From Bradyrhizobium septentrionale (GTDB taxonomy: Bacteria > Pseudomonadota > Alphaproteobacteria > Rhizobiales > Xanthobacteraceae): DNA of 64,000 nt. Position 1 is the first letter of the stretch; each line of letters opens with the position of its first letter. Below, piece by piece: positions 51,436 through 60,763 of this stretch. Both the position numbers and the translations under genes were made by a program. The notes below the pieces were generated by a model. It ran no database searches. It saw only the letters and a list, made by a program, of their open reading frames with translations, and was not told the origin of the DNA. The stretch is taken from contig NZ_CP088285.1 of assembly GCF_011516645.4 (NCBI RefSeq), forward strand, positions 2,002,501 through 2,066,500, in the 5' to 3' direction.

Positions 51436-53100
51436 ATGTCCACAATGACTGCAACTTCGGCGCGGCCCGCCGGCATGACCAAGGATGAGCGTTTCGTCAT
51501 CCTCGCGTCGTCGCTCGGTACCGTGTTCGAGTGGTACGACTTCTATCTCTACGGATCGCTGGCCGGCATCATCGGCGCGCAGTTCTTCTCCGACTATCCG
51601 CCGGCGACCCGCGATATCTTCGCGCTGCTGGCCTTCGCCGCCGGCTTCCTGGTGCGCCCGTTCGGCGCGATCGTGTTCGGCCGGGTCGGCGACATCGTCG
51701 GCCGCAAATACACCTTCCTCGTCACCATCCTGATCATGGGCCTGTCGACCTTCATCGTCGGCCTGTTGCCCAACGCCAAGACCATCGGCATCGCAGCGCC
51801 GATCATCCTGATCACGCTGCGCCTGCTGCAGGGCCTCGCGCTCGGCGGTGAATATGGCGGTGCGGCGACCTACGTCGCCGAGCATGCGCCGATGGGCAAG
51901 CGCGGCTACTACACCTCGTTCATCCAGACCACGGCAACACTCGGCCTGTTCCTGTCGCTGCTGGTGATCCTGTTCACCCGATCCATCACCGGCGAAAAGG
52001 ACTTCGCGGAATGGGGCTGGCGCATTCCGTTCCTGGTGTCGGTGCTGCTGCTCGGCATCTCGGTCTGGATCCGGCTGCGGTTGAATGAATCGCCGGTATT
52101 CCAGCGCATGAAGGACGAGGGCAAGGCCTCCAAGGCGCCGTTGACCGAAGCCTTCGCGACCTGGAGCAACGCCAAGATCGTGATCCTCGCGCTGTTCGGC
52201 CTGACGATGGGCCAGGCGGTGATCTGGTACACGGGCCAGTTCTATGCGCTGTTCTTCCTGCAATCGATCCTGAAGGTCGACGGCTACACCGCCAACCTCC
52301 TGATCGCCTGGTCGCTGTTGCTCGGCACCGGCTTCTTCCTGGTGTTCGGCGCGCTGTCGGACAAGATCGGCCGCAAGCCGATCATCCTGGCGGGCTGCCT
52401 GATCGGCGCACTCACACTGTTCCCGATCTTCAAGATGATCACGACCAACGCCAACCCGGCGCTGGAAAAGGCCTATGAGACGGTCAAGGTGCAGGTGGTG
52501 GCGGATCCCGCGGGCTGCGGCGATCTGTTCAACCCGGTCGGCACCCGCGTCTTCACGGCGCCTTGCGACACCGCCCGCGCCTTCCTGGCCCAGTCGTCGG
52601 TGAAGTACTCCACCGTGCCAGGCCCGGCCGGCTCGCCGGTGAAGATCATGGTCAACGACAAGGAGGTGCCGTACACGGACGCCAAGACGTCGAACCCCCT
52701 GATCACCGCGGCGGTGCAGGCGGCGGGCTATCCGAAGCCAGGCGACGCCGGCATCGTGAAGATGTCGAACCCGTTCGACGTCTTCCGTCCGCAGGTAGCC
52801 GCGGTCATTGGCCTGCTGTTCATCTTGGTGCTCTACGTAACCATGGTCTACGGACCGATCGCGGCGATGCTGGTGGAACTGTTCCCGACCAAGATCCGCT
52901 ACACCTCGATGTCGCTGCCCTATCACATCGGCAACGGCTGGTTCGGCGGCCTGCTCCCGGCGACCGCGTTCGCGATCACCGCCTCGACCGGCGATATCTA
53001 CTCCGGCCTCTGGTATCCGATCATCTTCGCGGCAATCACCGTCGTGGTCGGCGCGTTGTTCATTCCGGAGACCAAGGACGTCGACATCAGCAAGACCTGA
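51436..53100 (+). CDS. MHS-family MFS transporter (proline/betaine/alpha-ketoglutarate type)
   Basis: 554 residues from ATG 51436 (GGGGGAGC about ten bases upstream); a longer in-frame start at 51235 is not supported. VILASSLGTVFEWYDFYLYGSLAGII opens the family's first helix. RLLQGLALGGEYGGAATYVAE, FGRVGDIVGRKYTF (motif A), and ALSDKIGRKPIILAG are typical. It has an unusually long loop, about residues 335-450, between helices in the second half (ADPAGCGDLFNP, two Cys), probably periplasmic. Substrate is likely a small organic acid or compatible solute. Confidence 0.9.
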   Translation: MSTMTATSARPAGMTKDERFVILASSLGTVFEWYDFYLYGSLAGIIGAQFFSDYPPATRDIFALLAFAAGFLVRPFGAIVFGRVGDIVGRKYTFLVTILIMGLSTFIVGLLPNAKTIGIAAPIILITLRLLQGLALGGEYGGAATYVAEHAPMGKRGYYTSFIQTTATLGLFLSLLVILFTRSITGEKDFAEWGWRIPFLVSVLLLGISVWIRLRLNESPVFQRMKDEGKASKAPLTEAFATWSNAKIVILALFGLTMGQAVIWYTGQFYALFFLQSILKVDGYTANLLIAWSLLLGTGFFLVFGALSDKIGRKPIILAGCLIGALTLFPIFKMITTNANPALEKAYETVKVQVVADPAGCGDLFNPVGTRVFTAPCDTARAFLAQSSVKYSTVPGPAGSPVKIMVNDKEVPYTDAKTSNPLITAAVQAAGYPKPGDAGIVKMSNPFDVFRPQVAAVIGLLFILVLYVTMVYGPIAAMLVELFPTKIRYTSMSLPYHIGNGWFGGLLPATAFAITASTGDIYSGLWYPIIFAAITVVVGALFIPETKDVDISKT

Positions 53101-53124
53101 TCGGTCGACATCTTGATCAAACAG

Positions 53125-53160
53125 CATCGGCCGCGGAGCGATCCGCGGCCGATGTCATTT
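53125..53160 (+). terminator. Rho-independent terminator after the MHS transporter
   Basis: CATCGGCCGCGGA (53125-53137), loop GCGA, TCCGCGGCCGATG to 53154, then TCATTT; a perfect 13-bp stem 25 bases after the stop. It may serve the convergent yjbQ gene as well. Confidence 0.8.
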
Positions 53161-53211
53161 GAGAAGCCAGATCGAATTGAAAGCCGGGTCGAATTGAAGC
53201 GGTCGAACGCG

Positions 53212-53685
53212 TCAGCGTATGGCACCGATGAATTGCAGCACGATCTCGCGCCGGTGCGGGCGGGCGCGATGCTCGATCAGATAAATGCCCTGCCAGGTGC
53301 CGAGCGCCATTTCATCATCAAGCACCGGAATCTGCAGCGAGGTCGCCGTCAGCATGGTCTTGATATGCGCCGGCATGTCGTCGGGACCTTCGGTGTCGTG
53401 GCGCCAGCCGCCGTCTTCGGGCGCGGCGCGATCGAGCGCCGTCATCAGATCGACCAGCACCGTCGGGTCGGCATTCTCCTGGATCGTCAGCGAGGCCGAG
53501 GTGTGACGGATGAACAGCGTCACCGCGCCCTCGCCGGCACGCACCTCGCGCAGGAATTTTGCAACCTCGCGCGTGATGTCGGTGAAGCCTGCGCCAGAGG
53601 TTTCCACCGTCAACCGCGACGAGACGATGCTGGTTGCAGCGACCGATGATGGCGCCGAGCGCGACATAGTTCTCTGTGAGTTCAT
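53212..53685 (-). CDS. yjbQ: YjbQ family (UPF0047) protein
   Basis: 157 residues, start supported by AAGGAGCGCAG before the ATG. Family motifs: FTDITREVAKFLRE, LFIRHTSASLTIQENADPTVLVDL, WRHDTEGPDDMPAHIKTML and LGTWQGIYLIEHR. The E. coli member can substitute weakly for thiamine phosphate synthase and has a conserved His/Asp metal-like cluster, but the main function is not settled. Confidence 0.93.
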   Translation of the reverse strand: MNSQRTMSRSAPSSVAATSIVSSRLTVETSGAGFTDITREVAKFLREVRAGEGAVTLFIRHTSASLTIQENADPTVLVDLMTALDRAAPEDGGWRHDTEGPDDMPAHIKTMLTATSLQIPVLDDEMALGTWQGIYLIEHRARPHRREIVLQFIGAIR

Positions 53686-53749
53686 CTGCGCTCCTTCAAC
53701 ACGTCACGGCGTAGGCTGCGACGACGCTTTTGGCAGCGCCGTCGTCACC

Positions 53750-54262
53750 TCAAATCTTGCCGCCATTGACGTCGCGCTGCACGCGGTTGGCCATCTCGAT
53801 CAGCCGCCGCCAGGCTCGTTCCACGAACGACATCACGCGATCCATGTCGCGGTCGCTCGGCAGCGGAATCTCGATCTTGCGTTCGCCCTCGGCGACCTTC
53901 GGCTCAGCCTTCTTCAGCGAATCCGATTTCGGCAGCGCCTCGTCGGTCTTGGCCGGCGGCGCGCGCGCCGCAAGCTCGCCCTTCAGCTTGTCATTGTCGG
54001 CCTGCAGGCGCCCGATCTCGGCATCCAGCGCCGCGCGCTCGTCGGGCACCATGTAACAGGCCCAGCCGGCGCTGGAATTGGTGCAGGTCGACACCGCGCC
54101 GGTGCGGGTGTCGAGCCGCAGGAAGCCGTCGCCGGCCGGAGACAGCGCGTAGCGGCCGTTCTCGGTATCGGGTGCGGTTTGCGCTGTCGCCGCGCCGCTC
54201 GTGATCAAAACGGCCGCGGCAATTGCGATGGACGATTTTGAGAGCGACGACGCGATGGGCAT
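53750..54262 (-). CDS. Secreted coiled-coil protein, function unknown
   Basis: 170 residues. A signal peptide (KSSIAIAAAVLITSGAATAQ, cut near TAQ/TA) is followed by a short conserved-looking region YALSPAGDGFLRLDTRTGAVSTC with two nearby Cys (STCTNSSAGWACYM), a coiled coil (ALDAEIGRLQADNDKLKGEL), a Pro/Lys-rich linker and an amphipathic C-terminal segment. It resembles hypothetical periplasmic proteins of Bradyrhizobium. It lies between yjbQ and the isomerase gene on the same strand. Confidence 0.7.
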   Translation of the reverse strand: MPIASSLSKSSIAIAAAVLITSGAATAQTAPDTENGRYALSPAGDGFLRLDTRTGAVSTCTNSSAGWACYMVPDERAALDAEIGRLQADNDKLKGELAARAPPAKTDEALPKSDSLKKAEPKVAEGERKIEIPLPSDRDMDRVMSFVERAWRRLIEMANRVQRDVNGGKI

Positions 54263-54293
54263 GGCTTGCTCCGCCTCAACCTGATTCCTGCCC

Positions 54294-54917
54294 CTAGACC
54301 ACAGAGCTATAGGGCTTGCGGCCTGACTTCAACGCGTCCTCGAGCAATTCGATCCGGTCCTGGCCCCAGAAGACCTCGCCATCGAGCACATAGCCGGGCG
54401 AGCCGAACACGCCGGTGTTGAGTGCATCCTGGCGATTCTGCTCATAGGCCGCGCTGATCGCATCAGAGGGCGAGCGCTCGACAAGCTGCCGGCCGGGCAA
54501 GCCGGCATCGTCGGCGAGCTTCACCAGCGTCGCGGGATCGGCAAGGTTGAGCTCAAGCTCCCAGACCGCGGGATAGGCCCGCTGCAAAAACGGCTCGGGG
54601 TCGAGGCCCGCCTCGAGCGCCGCGATCACGATGCCATCGGCCAGTCGACCGTTGAACGGCCAGTTGGCCGGCTGCAGATGGAAATTCAGCCCGCGCTTGT
54701 CGCGCCAGCGCTGCAACTCGATCATCCGGTAGCGCTGTCGCACCGGATGGCGCTGCGCGAGCGGCAGCCCGCCGGTCTCCGAGAACAGATCGACCAGCAG
54801 CACGGGCCGATAATTTACCTTGAGATCGTAAATTCTTACGAGCCGAACGAAGGGCTTGTGGCCGATATAGGCCCAAGGTGATTGCAGCGAGAAGTAGTAA
54901 TCGATTGGGCGCGGCAT
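54294..54917 (-). CDS. 2-hydroxychromene-2-carboxylate isomerase-like (DsbA superfamily) protein
   Basis: 207 residues from ATG 54917 (MPRPIDYYFSLQSPWAYIG). The opening YYFSLQSPWAY, with Ser in place of the redox Cys of DsbA, and the later NTGVFGSPGYVLDGEVFWGQDRI are the signature of the HCCA isomerase/GST-kappa branch. Members isomerise 2-hydroxychromene-2-carboxylate in aromatic degradation or act as glutathione transferases. No aromatic-degradation genes are nearby, so the substrate is open. Confidence 0.85.
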   Translation of the reverse strand: MPRPIDYYFSLQSPWAYIGHKPFVRLVRIYDLKVNYRPVLLVDLFSETGGLPLAQRHPVRQRYRMIELQRWRDKRGLNFHLQPANWPFNGRLADGIVIAALEAGLDPEPFLQRAYPAVWELELNLADPATLVKLADDAGLPGRQLVERSPSDAISAAYEQNRQDALNTGVFGSPGYVLDGEVFWGQDRIELLEDALKSGRKPYSSVV

Positions 54918-55191
54918 GCGGAACCTTGACTGCACGAGAACGGGAGATTTTGGTGATCCCAGCAGAGCAGGATAAGCCGCGCAATATCGCTCAATGCCAC
55001 GCAAGCTGTTGCACTGCGATCACTGTGTCACTCTGACCTTGAATATCTCCAAATAAATCCAGCAGAATCAAAGCAATAACTGGTTACGACGCAATCTTGA
55101 CTTGATTAGACGCGGTAAGTATGGTCCGCGCGGCTTTTGACGGGGACGGGCGCAATTTCCATCATCCGCGGCATCGGTTAGTGTTTGCAGC

Positions 55192-55563
55192 ATGGCTGAA
55201 AGCACCAACGACGGCGCAGATGGAAGTCGCGATCATTCGTCTCCCGACGAAGCTGCGCTTTCCGCAAGGCTCGGAAGTCTCGATCATCGGTTGTCAGAAA
55301 TTCGCGACAGCCGCAGGAGCAAGACTGATCAATCCGGTACTGAAGGCGGGGACAGTGCGGCCAGAGCTTCGGCGATGGCGCTCGGTTTTCGTCTTTCCTC
55401 GGAGCTGGTCGCGGGCGTTGTCGTCGGGGCGGCGCTTGGCTGGGGGGTCGACCGTTTGCTGTCGACGTCGCCATTCGGATTCATCGTGTTAACGCTGCTC
55501 GGCTTCGTCGCCGGCGTGGTCAACGTGGTGAGGTCCGCGGGCGTGGCCTCGGGCAAGCGCTGA
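55192..55563 (+). CDS. atpI: ATP synthase protein I
   Basis: 123 residues. A charged N-terminal half is followed by two membrane segments (LSSELVAGVVVGAALGWGVDRLL and FGFIVLTLLGFVAGVVNVVRS), the alphaproteobacterial AtpI pattern. It is the first gene of the F0 operon; AtpI helps c-ring assembly in related systems. Confidence 0.88.
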   Translation: MAESTNDGADGSRDHSSPDEAALSARLGSLDHRLSEIRDSRRSKTDQSGTEGGDSAARASAMALGFRLSSELVAGVVVGAALGWGVDRLLSTSPFGFIVLTLLGFVAGVVNVVRSAGVASGKR

Positions 55564-55634
55564 GCGCTGACGGAAGTCACGACATCTGAAATTCGATTAC
55601 CGGCACGATGGCCGGTGGACCAAGAGCCGCGCGG

Positions 55635-56384
55635 ATGAAAATCGACCCGATCCACCAGTTCAATATCGAGCCCCTCTTCACGCTCGGCCACATCGGCAAT
55701 CACACGATCGCCTTCACCAATTCGACGCTCTTCATGCTCATCGCGGTGCTCTTGATCGCGCTGCTGATGCTGGCGAGCGGCCGGGAACTGGTTCCGGGGC
55801 GGCTGCAGTCGGTCGCCGAAATCTCCTACGAGTTCGTCGCCACCACGATTCGCAGCACGGCCGGCGCGGAAGGCATGAAGTTCTTCCCGCTGATCTTCTC
55901 GCTCTTCATGTTCCTCTGCGTCTCGAACCTGGTGGGCGTGATCCCCTACACCTTCACGATCGCGAGCCATCTGATCGTGACCGCGGCGCTTGCGCTGCTG
56001 GTTTTCTTCACCGTCCTGATCTACGGCGTCTACAAGAACGGCCTGAAATTCTTCAGTATCTTCGTCCCCCACGGCGTTCCGATCTACATCCTGCCGCTGG
56101 TCATGTTCATCGAGATCCTGTCGTTCTTCCTGCGGCCGGTCTCGCACAGCGTTCGTCTGTTCGCCAACATGCTGGCCGGCCACATCGCGCTGAAGGTGTT
56201 CGCGGGCTTCGTCGCGATGCTCGGCTTCTCGCTCGGCGCGCTCGGCTGGGTCGGCGGCGTGCTGCCGCTCGCGCTCACGGTGGCGCTGTACGCCCTCGAA
56301 CTGCTGGTCGCGTTCCTGCAGGCCTATGTGTTCGCGATCCTGACCTGCATCTACCTCAACGACGCCATTCATCCGGGACACTAA
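55635..56384 (+). CDS. atpB: ATP synthase F0 subunit a
   Basis: 249 residues from ATG 55635 ([15 protein letters not shown]); a start 27 bases earlier is also open. About five to six membrane helices are seen, and the essential Arg region [17 protein letters not shown] is present, with the conserved helix [21 protein letters not shown] near the end. It forms the proton channel next to the c-ring. Confidence 0.95.
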   Translation: MKIDPIHQFNIEPLFTLGHIGNHTIAFTNSTLFMLIAVLLIALLMLASGRELVPGRLQSVAEISYEFVATTIRSTAGAEGMKFFPLIFSLFMFLCVSNLVGVIPYTFTIASHLIVTAALALLVFFTVLIYGVYKNGLKFFSIFVPHGVPIYILPLVMFIEILSFFLRPVSHSVRLFANMLAGHIALKVFAGFVAMLGFSLGALGWVGGVLPLALTVALYALELLVAFLQAYVFAILTCIYLNDAIHPGH

Positions 56385-56439
56385 GCGGTCCGGGGAATCT
56401 CCACCCACCAATCTGTCTATCTTTCTCAAGGAGCTACAT

Positions 56440-56670
56440 ATGGAACCGGCAGCAGCAAAACTTATCGGCGCGGGCATCGCGTGCATCGGCATGGGCGGTG
56501 CGGGCGTCGGCGTGGGCATCATCTTCGGCAACTACCTCGCCGCTGCGGTGCGCAACCCCTCGGCCGCGCAGGGCCAGTTCGGCAACCTGATCTTCGGCTT
56601 CGCCGTGACCGAAGCGCTCGGCATCTTCTCGCTGCTGATCGCGCTGCTTCTGCTGTTCGTTCCGCTCTGA
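56440..56670 (+). CDS. atpE: ATP synthase F0 subunit c
   Basis: 76 residues. Two helices around the polar loop RNP (38-40), the glycine-rich first helix ([19 protein letters not shown]) and the proton-binding glutamate E58 in [10 protein letters not shown] are all present. Confidence 0.97.
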   Translation: MEPAAAKLIGAGIACIGMGGAGVGVGIIFGNYLAAAVRNPSAAQGQFGNLIFGFAVTEALGIFSLLIALLLLFVPL

Positions 56671-56729
56671 GCGGCACCCCGTCGCGCCGCCCCTTCGGGC
56701 GGCGCGCATGACAGCAACAGGAGAACACC

Positions 56730-57296
56730 ATGGCTGAGAGTCATGGCGAGGCAAAAGGCCAGAAAGCCGGCGCCCACACCGAGACCGATGGCGGACATCA
56801 CGGCGGAGCCTTTCCGCCGTTCGATTCGTCCAATTTCGCCTCGCAGCTGGTGTCGCTGGCGATTGCATTTGTCGCGCTCTACCTGATCGTGTCGCGTATC
56901 GCACTGCCGCGTGTCGGCGGGACGATCGATGCACGTCAGAACAAGATCGAGGGCGATCTGGCCGAGGCGCAGAAGCTGAAGGACGAGTCCGACGCGGCGC
57001 TGAAGGCCTATGAAACCGAGCTGGCGAACGCCCGCGCCAACGCGCAGGCGATCGGCAACGAGACCCGCGAGAAGCTGAACGCGGCCTCCGAAGTCGAGCG
57101 CAAGGCGCTGGAAGAGAAGCTGGCGGCCAGGCTCGCCGACGCCGAGAAGCAGATCGCAACGACCCGGACCAACGCCATGAGCAACGTCCGCGGCATCGCG
57201 GCGGATGCAGCCGGCGCCATCGTCCAGCAACTCGCCGGCGTCACGCCGGACGCGAATGCGGTCAACAGCGCCGTCGACGCGTCGCTGAAGGGATAG
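56730..57296 (+). CDS. ATP synthase F0 subunit b'
   Basis: 188 residues. A 45-residue hydrophilic N-terminal extension (His/Gly-rich) precedes one membrane helix ([24 protein letters not shown]), followed by a long charged helix ([22 protein letters not shown]...). Alphaproteobacteria carry b and b' as a heterodimeric stator; this is the b' copy, upstream of b. It is called atpF' or atpG in different annotations. Confidence 0.93.
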   Translation: MAESHGEAKGQKAGAHTETDGGHHGGAFPPFDSSNFASQLVSLAIAFVALYLIVSRIALPRVGGTIDARQNKIEGDLAEAQKLKDESDAALKAYETELANARANAQAIGNETREKLNAASEVERKALEEKLAARLADAEKQIATTRTNAMSNVRGIAADAAGAIVQQLAGVTPDANAVNSAVDASLKG

Positions 57297-57300
57297 GCCG

Positions 57301-57786
57301 ATGTTTTACGAACCGGAAACCTGGGTTGCGATCGCCTTCGTCATTCTGATGGTAGTGTTCGGCTACCTCGGCGTCCATCGCACCCTGCTGACGGCGCTCG
57401 ACCACCGTGCCGAGCGCATCAAGGCCGAGCTCGAGGACGCCCGCCGTCTGAAGGACGAGGCCAACAAGCTGCTCGGCGAGTACAAGGCGCGCCGCGCCAG
57501 CGCCGAGCGCGAGGCCCAGGAGATCATCTCCAACGCCAAGCAAGAGGCCGAGCGGATCGCGGCCGAGGCCAAGACCAAGATGGAAGATTTTGTTGCGCGG
57601 CGGACCAAGACCGCCGAGAGCAAGATCGCCCAGGCCGAGGCCCAGGCCGTGGCCGATGTCCGCGCCGCTGCGGCCAACGCCGCCGTGACCGCCGCCTCGA
57701 CCATCCTGTCGCAGTCGGTCAAGGGCTCGGTTGCCGACGACCTGGTCGGCAAGGGCATCGCCGAAGTCCGCTCCAAGCTGAACTGA
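57301..57786 (+). CDS. atpF: ATP synthase F0 subunit b
   Basis: 161 residues, four bases after b'. One membrane helix at 8-28 ([23 protein letters not shown]), then a long charged helix with the stator pattern ([29 protein letters not shown]). It is the last gene of the F0 operon; a strong terminator follows. F1 genes are not in the window, as expected for the split arrangement. Confidence 0.95.
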   Translation: MFYEPETWVAIAFVILMVVFGYLGVHRTLLTALDHRAERIKAELEDARRLKDEANKLLGEYKARRASAEREAQEIISNAKQEAERIAAEAKTKMEDFVARRTKTAESKIAQAEAQAVADVRAAAANAAVTAASTILSQSVKGSVADDLVGKGIAEVRSKLN

Positions 57787-57807
57787 CGCGATCTCAACTC
57801 CTTCTAC

Positions 57808-57843
57808 AAAAGGCCGGCGCGAGCTGATCGCGCCGGCCTTTTT
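57808..57843 (+). terminator. Rho-independent terminator after the F0 operon
   Basis: AAAGGCCGGCGCGA, short loop, TCGCGCCGGCCTTTTTG; a perfect 14-bp stem with flanking A and T runs, usable from both strands (the convergent gene ends at 57885). Confidence 0.92.
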
Positions 57844-57884
57844 GTTTGCTCAAATCTGCCCCCGGGTGCAGCGACCGCGTCGCG

Positions 57885-58532
57885 CTACTTCTTCTTCGGC
57901 GCGCGGGGCTTCGGTTCCGGCTTCAGGGCCTGCGGGTCGAAGCCGATATAGAAGATGTAATCGTCGTTCTCCGCGGCCGACGGCGCCGGATAGACCACAT
58001 CCTCGGCGACCAGGCTGAACGGCACGCTGCCGCTCTCGTCCATCTGCACCGTGGTGGTGTAGGCCTTGGTCATGATCGTCCGCTCGCCGATGCCGCCCTT
58101 CACCACGGCGACGCGCAGCGGCACCTGGACGGTCGGCGGCGCGCCCGAGGGCCCGGCGATCACCCGCCCCTGGATGCCGATCTTGGCGGTGATCTGCCCG
58201 CTGTTCAGGCCGCATTGCCGCGCCGTGCGCGTGATCGAGGCCAGGAACTTGACGTCGTTGCCGACCGCCTCCTTGCCGTTCGCAGCCACGGAATAGGTCG
58301 AGGCCCCGGCGCGGATCTGCACCGGCGGACAGGTCAACTCGGCGTCGGCGTCGTTAAGCTGTTTTGGCGCGGCTGGCGCGGCCGGCTTGTCCGAATCGGA
58401 CGAGCCGCCGCCGAACAGGCTCTTGAAGCGGTCGCTCAGCGACTGCGCCGAGCCGACTGACGGCAGCAGGGTGGCACCGAGACCGATCGTTACCGCCGCC
58501 GCGAGCGCGAACCTGATCACCCTGTCACCCAT
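57885..58532 (-). CDS. Secreted hypothetical protein
   Basis: 215 residues. A signal peptide (FALAAAVTIGLGATLLPSVGSAQ, cut near SAQ) precedes a Ser/Asp/Pro-rich linker and a domain with two Cys (AELTCPPVQIRAGAST and ARQCGLNSGQI) that may form a disulfide. It resembles conserved periplasmic proteins of unknown function in Bradyrhizobium and ends in a basic tail (KPEPKPRAPKKK). It converges with the ATP synthase operon. Confidence 0.75.
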   Translation of the reverse strand: MGDRVIRFALAAAVTIGLGATLLPSVGSAQSLSDRFKSLFGGGSSDSDKPAAPAAPKQLNDADAELTCPPVQIRAGASTYSVAANGKEAVGNDVKFLASITRTARQCGLNSGQITAKIGIQGRVIAGPSGAPPTVQVPLRVAVVKGGIGERTIMTKAYTTTVQMDESGSVPFSLVAEDVVYPAPSAAENDDYIFYIGFDPQALKPEPKPRAPKKK

Positions 58533-58670
58533 GCGATATCCCTAAAGCCCCCAAGTGGTCTCCGAGTGGAGTTCCCCGTATCGCGCGCGTTATAGCAAGC
58601 CAATGGCGGCGAACCCAAGGCATCTTGCAAGGCAAGGGGTGGTGCGGCCATCAGCCGAAAGGAGCAAGAA

Positions 58671-59258
58671 TCAGCCGCGGAAATCCTCGTGCAGCAGGCC
58701 GAACAGCAGGTGGTCCTGCCAGATCCCGTTGATGCAGAGATAGCGCCGCGCCAGGCCCTCGCGGGTGAAGCCGCACTTCTCCAGCACCCGGATCGACGAC
58801 GCATTGGAGGGAATGCAGGCCGCCTCGATGCGGTGCAGATTGAGCTCTCCGAACAGCGAGGGCAGCAGCACCCGCAGCGCCGTCGTCATGTAGCCGCGAT
58901 GCGCGTGCGGCAGGCCGACCCAATAGCCGATCGTGCCGGCCTGCACGATGCCGCGGCGGACATTGGCGAGCGTGATCCCGCCGATCATCACCCCGTCCGA
59001 TTCGCGGAAGATGATGAACGGGTAGGAGCGGTCGGCGGCGATATCCTCGGTGTAGCGGCGCAAGCGGCGGCGGAAGCCCGCGCGGGTCAGGTCGTCGGAC
59101 GGCCAGATCGGTTCCCACGGCGTGAGATAGGCGCGGCTGAATTCGCGCAATTGCGCCCATTGCGGGAAATCCGACATTTGCGGCGCGCGCAGCAACAGCC
59201 CGTGACCGCGCGGCATCAGTGCAGCGGGTCCATTAGACGGCAAACGAAACAGGGCCAT
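58671..59258 (-). CDS. GNAT family N-acetyltransferase (RimJ/RimL-like)
   Basis: 195 residues from ATG 59258. The acetyl-CoA binding region reads YWVGLPHAHRGYMTTALRVLLPSLFGELNLHRIEAACIPSNASSIRVLEKCGFTREGLARRYLCINGIWQDHLLFGLL, characteristic of RimJ/RimL acetyltransferases. These acetylate the N-termini of ribosomal proteins or small amines; the substrate here is unknown. It is downstream of thrC and the M16 peptidase with a repeat between. Confidence 0.9.
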   Translation of the reverse strand: MALFRLPSNGPAALMPRGHGLLLRAPQMSDFPQWAQLREFSRAYLTPWEPIWPSDDLTRAGFRRRLRRYTEDIAADRSYPFIIFRESDGVMIGGITLANVRRGIVQAGTIGYWVGLPHAHRGYMTTALRVLLPSLFGELNLHRIEAACIPSNASSIRVLEKCGFTREGLARRYLCINGIWQDHLLFGLLHEDFRG

Positions 59259-59282
59259 GGCCCAACACTCCCCGCCAAGCTA

Positions 59283-59465
59283 TTCCCCCTCGCCCCGCCC
59301 TTGCGGGGAGTGGGTTGGGGTGAGGGGTCCCACCGCAAATTCGTTTTTGCGGCTCTACCCCTCACCGAAGCCTTCGGCCGTAGCCGAGGCACCGCCTCGG
59401 CGTCCTTCCGTCGACGGCCGCCGAAGGCGGCCTATGCTCTCCCCGCAAGCGCGGGGCGAGGTAAG
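59283..59465. repeat. GC-rich palindromic repeat, CCCTCGCCCCGC type
   Basis: The outer arms CCCCTCGCCCCGCCCTTGCGG and CCGCAAGCGCGGGGCGAGG are inverted with small differences, and a CCGAGGC/GCCTCGG-like pair lies inside. It belongs to the same class as the repeat interrupted by the IS at 23.9 kb. Confidence 0.75.
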
Positions 59466-59473
59466 CAGAATTC

Positions 59474-60763
59474 CTAGTGCAGCAACGACTTTGCCTTCGA
59501 CTTGGTCAATCCTTCCGCAAAAGACACCGCCGTGTCCAGACCCCTGCCGCTGCCGAGGGCAACGACGGCGGGCCGGCTGCGCGACAGCAGGGCACGGGCG
59601 GCGTTGCGGCTCGATTCGACGCTGACAGCATCGATCCGCGCCACCAGTTCTTCCACCGTCTGCGGCCTTCCATAGGCTAGCACATGGCGTGCCAACTGTT
59701 CGGCCCGGGATGAGCAGCTTTCCAGCGCCATCAACAGCCCGGCCTTCATCTGCGCCTTGGCGCGGGCGACTTCGGCCTCGGTCAAGGTTTCCACCGCGTC
59801 ATTGATGACGTCGACGATCACTTCCATCATTTCCGGCGCGTCGGCCGGATCGGTCCCGGTGTACAGCCCGAAGAAGCCGGTGTCAGTGTAGGGCGCGTGG
59901 AAGGTGTAGATCGAGTAGCACAGCCCGCGCTTCTCGCGCACCTCCTGGAACAGCCGCGAAGACATCCCCCCGCCGAGCGTGTTGGTGAAGACCTGCAGCG
60001 AGAACAGCGACGGGTCGGTCTGTGGCACGCCTTCGAGCGCCAGCGTCAGATGCGCCTGCTCGAGATCACGGTGCACCACGCGCGAGCCACCCTTGCCGAA
60101 CATCGCGGCTTGCGGCTTCGGCGCCGGCGTGGCGTCGAAGCTTGCAAACTTCTGCGCGACGTCCTCGACGATGCGCTTGTGATCGACGGCGCCGGCGGCG
60201 GCGACCACCATGTCGGGGGCGCGGTAATGCGTCGAGAGATAGCCGCGCAGCATGTCGCGGTTGAAGGCCTTCAGCGTCTTGGCGGTGCCGAGCAGCGAAC
60301 GGCCCATCGGCTGGTCCGGATAGCAGAGCTCGTTGAGATGTTCGAACACGACGTCGTCGGGCGTATCCTGCGCTGCGCCGATCTCCTGCACGATGACGCT
60401 CTTCTCGCGCTCCAGTTCATCCGGCACGAAGGACGGATTGGCGAGGATGTCTGACAGCACGTCGAGCGCCAGTGGCACGTCGGCCTTCATCACCCGCGCA
60501 TAATAGGCCGTGGTCTCGGTCGAGGTGCCCGCATTGAGATCGCCGCCGACCGCCTCGATCTCCTCCACGATCTCGCGCGAGGAGCGCCGTGCGGTGCCCT
60601 TGAACGCCATGTGCTCGAGCAGATGCGAGATGCCGTGCTCGTTCGGCTTCTCGTCGCGCCCGCCGACACCGGCCCAGACCCCGAGCGCCGAGGTCTCCAG
60701 ATGCGGCATGCTGTCGGTGACGACGGTCAGTCCGCTCGGCAGCTTGGTGATTTCAACGCTCAT
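59474..60763 (-). CDS. M16 family zinc peptidase (mitochondrial processing peptidase-like)
   Basis: 429 residues. The inverted zinc motif HLLEH is at 47-51 in GISHLLEHMAFKGT, with the third ligand Glu in EKSVIVQEIGAAQD about 75 residues later. A second, non-catalytic M16 domain follows (RDLEQAHLTLALEGV; GGGMSSRLFQEVREKRGLCYSIY). The start directly follows the thrC stop (TGAATG) with AAGGAG nine bases upstream, so it is co-expressed with thrC, a common arrangement in alphaproteobacteria. It probably degrades short peptides. Confidence 0.95.
   Translation of the reverse strand: MSVEITKLPSGLTVVTDSMPHLETSALGVWAGVGGRDEKPNEHGISHLLEHMAFKGTARRSSREIVEEIEAVGGDLNAGTSTETTAYYARVMKADVPLALDVLSDILANPSFVPDELEREKSVIVQEIGAAQDTPDDVVFEHLNELCYPDQPMGRSLLGTAKTLKAFNRDMLRGYLSTHYRAPDMVVAAAGAVDHKRIVEDVAQKFASFDATPAPKPQAAMFGKGGSRVVHRDLEQAHLTLALEGVPQTDPSLFSLQVFTNTLGGGMSSRLFQEVREKRGLCYSIYTFHAPYTDTGFFGLYTGTDPADAPEMMEVIVDVINDAVETLTEAEVARAKAQMKAGLLMALESCSSRAEQLARHVLAYGRPQTVEELVARIDAVSVESSRNAARALLSRSRPAVVALGSGRGLDTAVSFAEGLTKSKAKSLLH

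Noticed and set aside
51370..53127. 585-codon frame antisense to the MHS transporter
   Set aside because: Shadow of a clear transporter gene, rich in charged residues without a domain.
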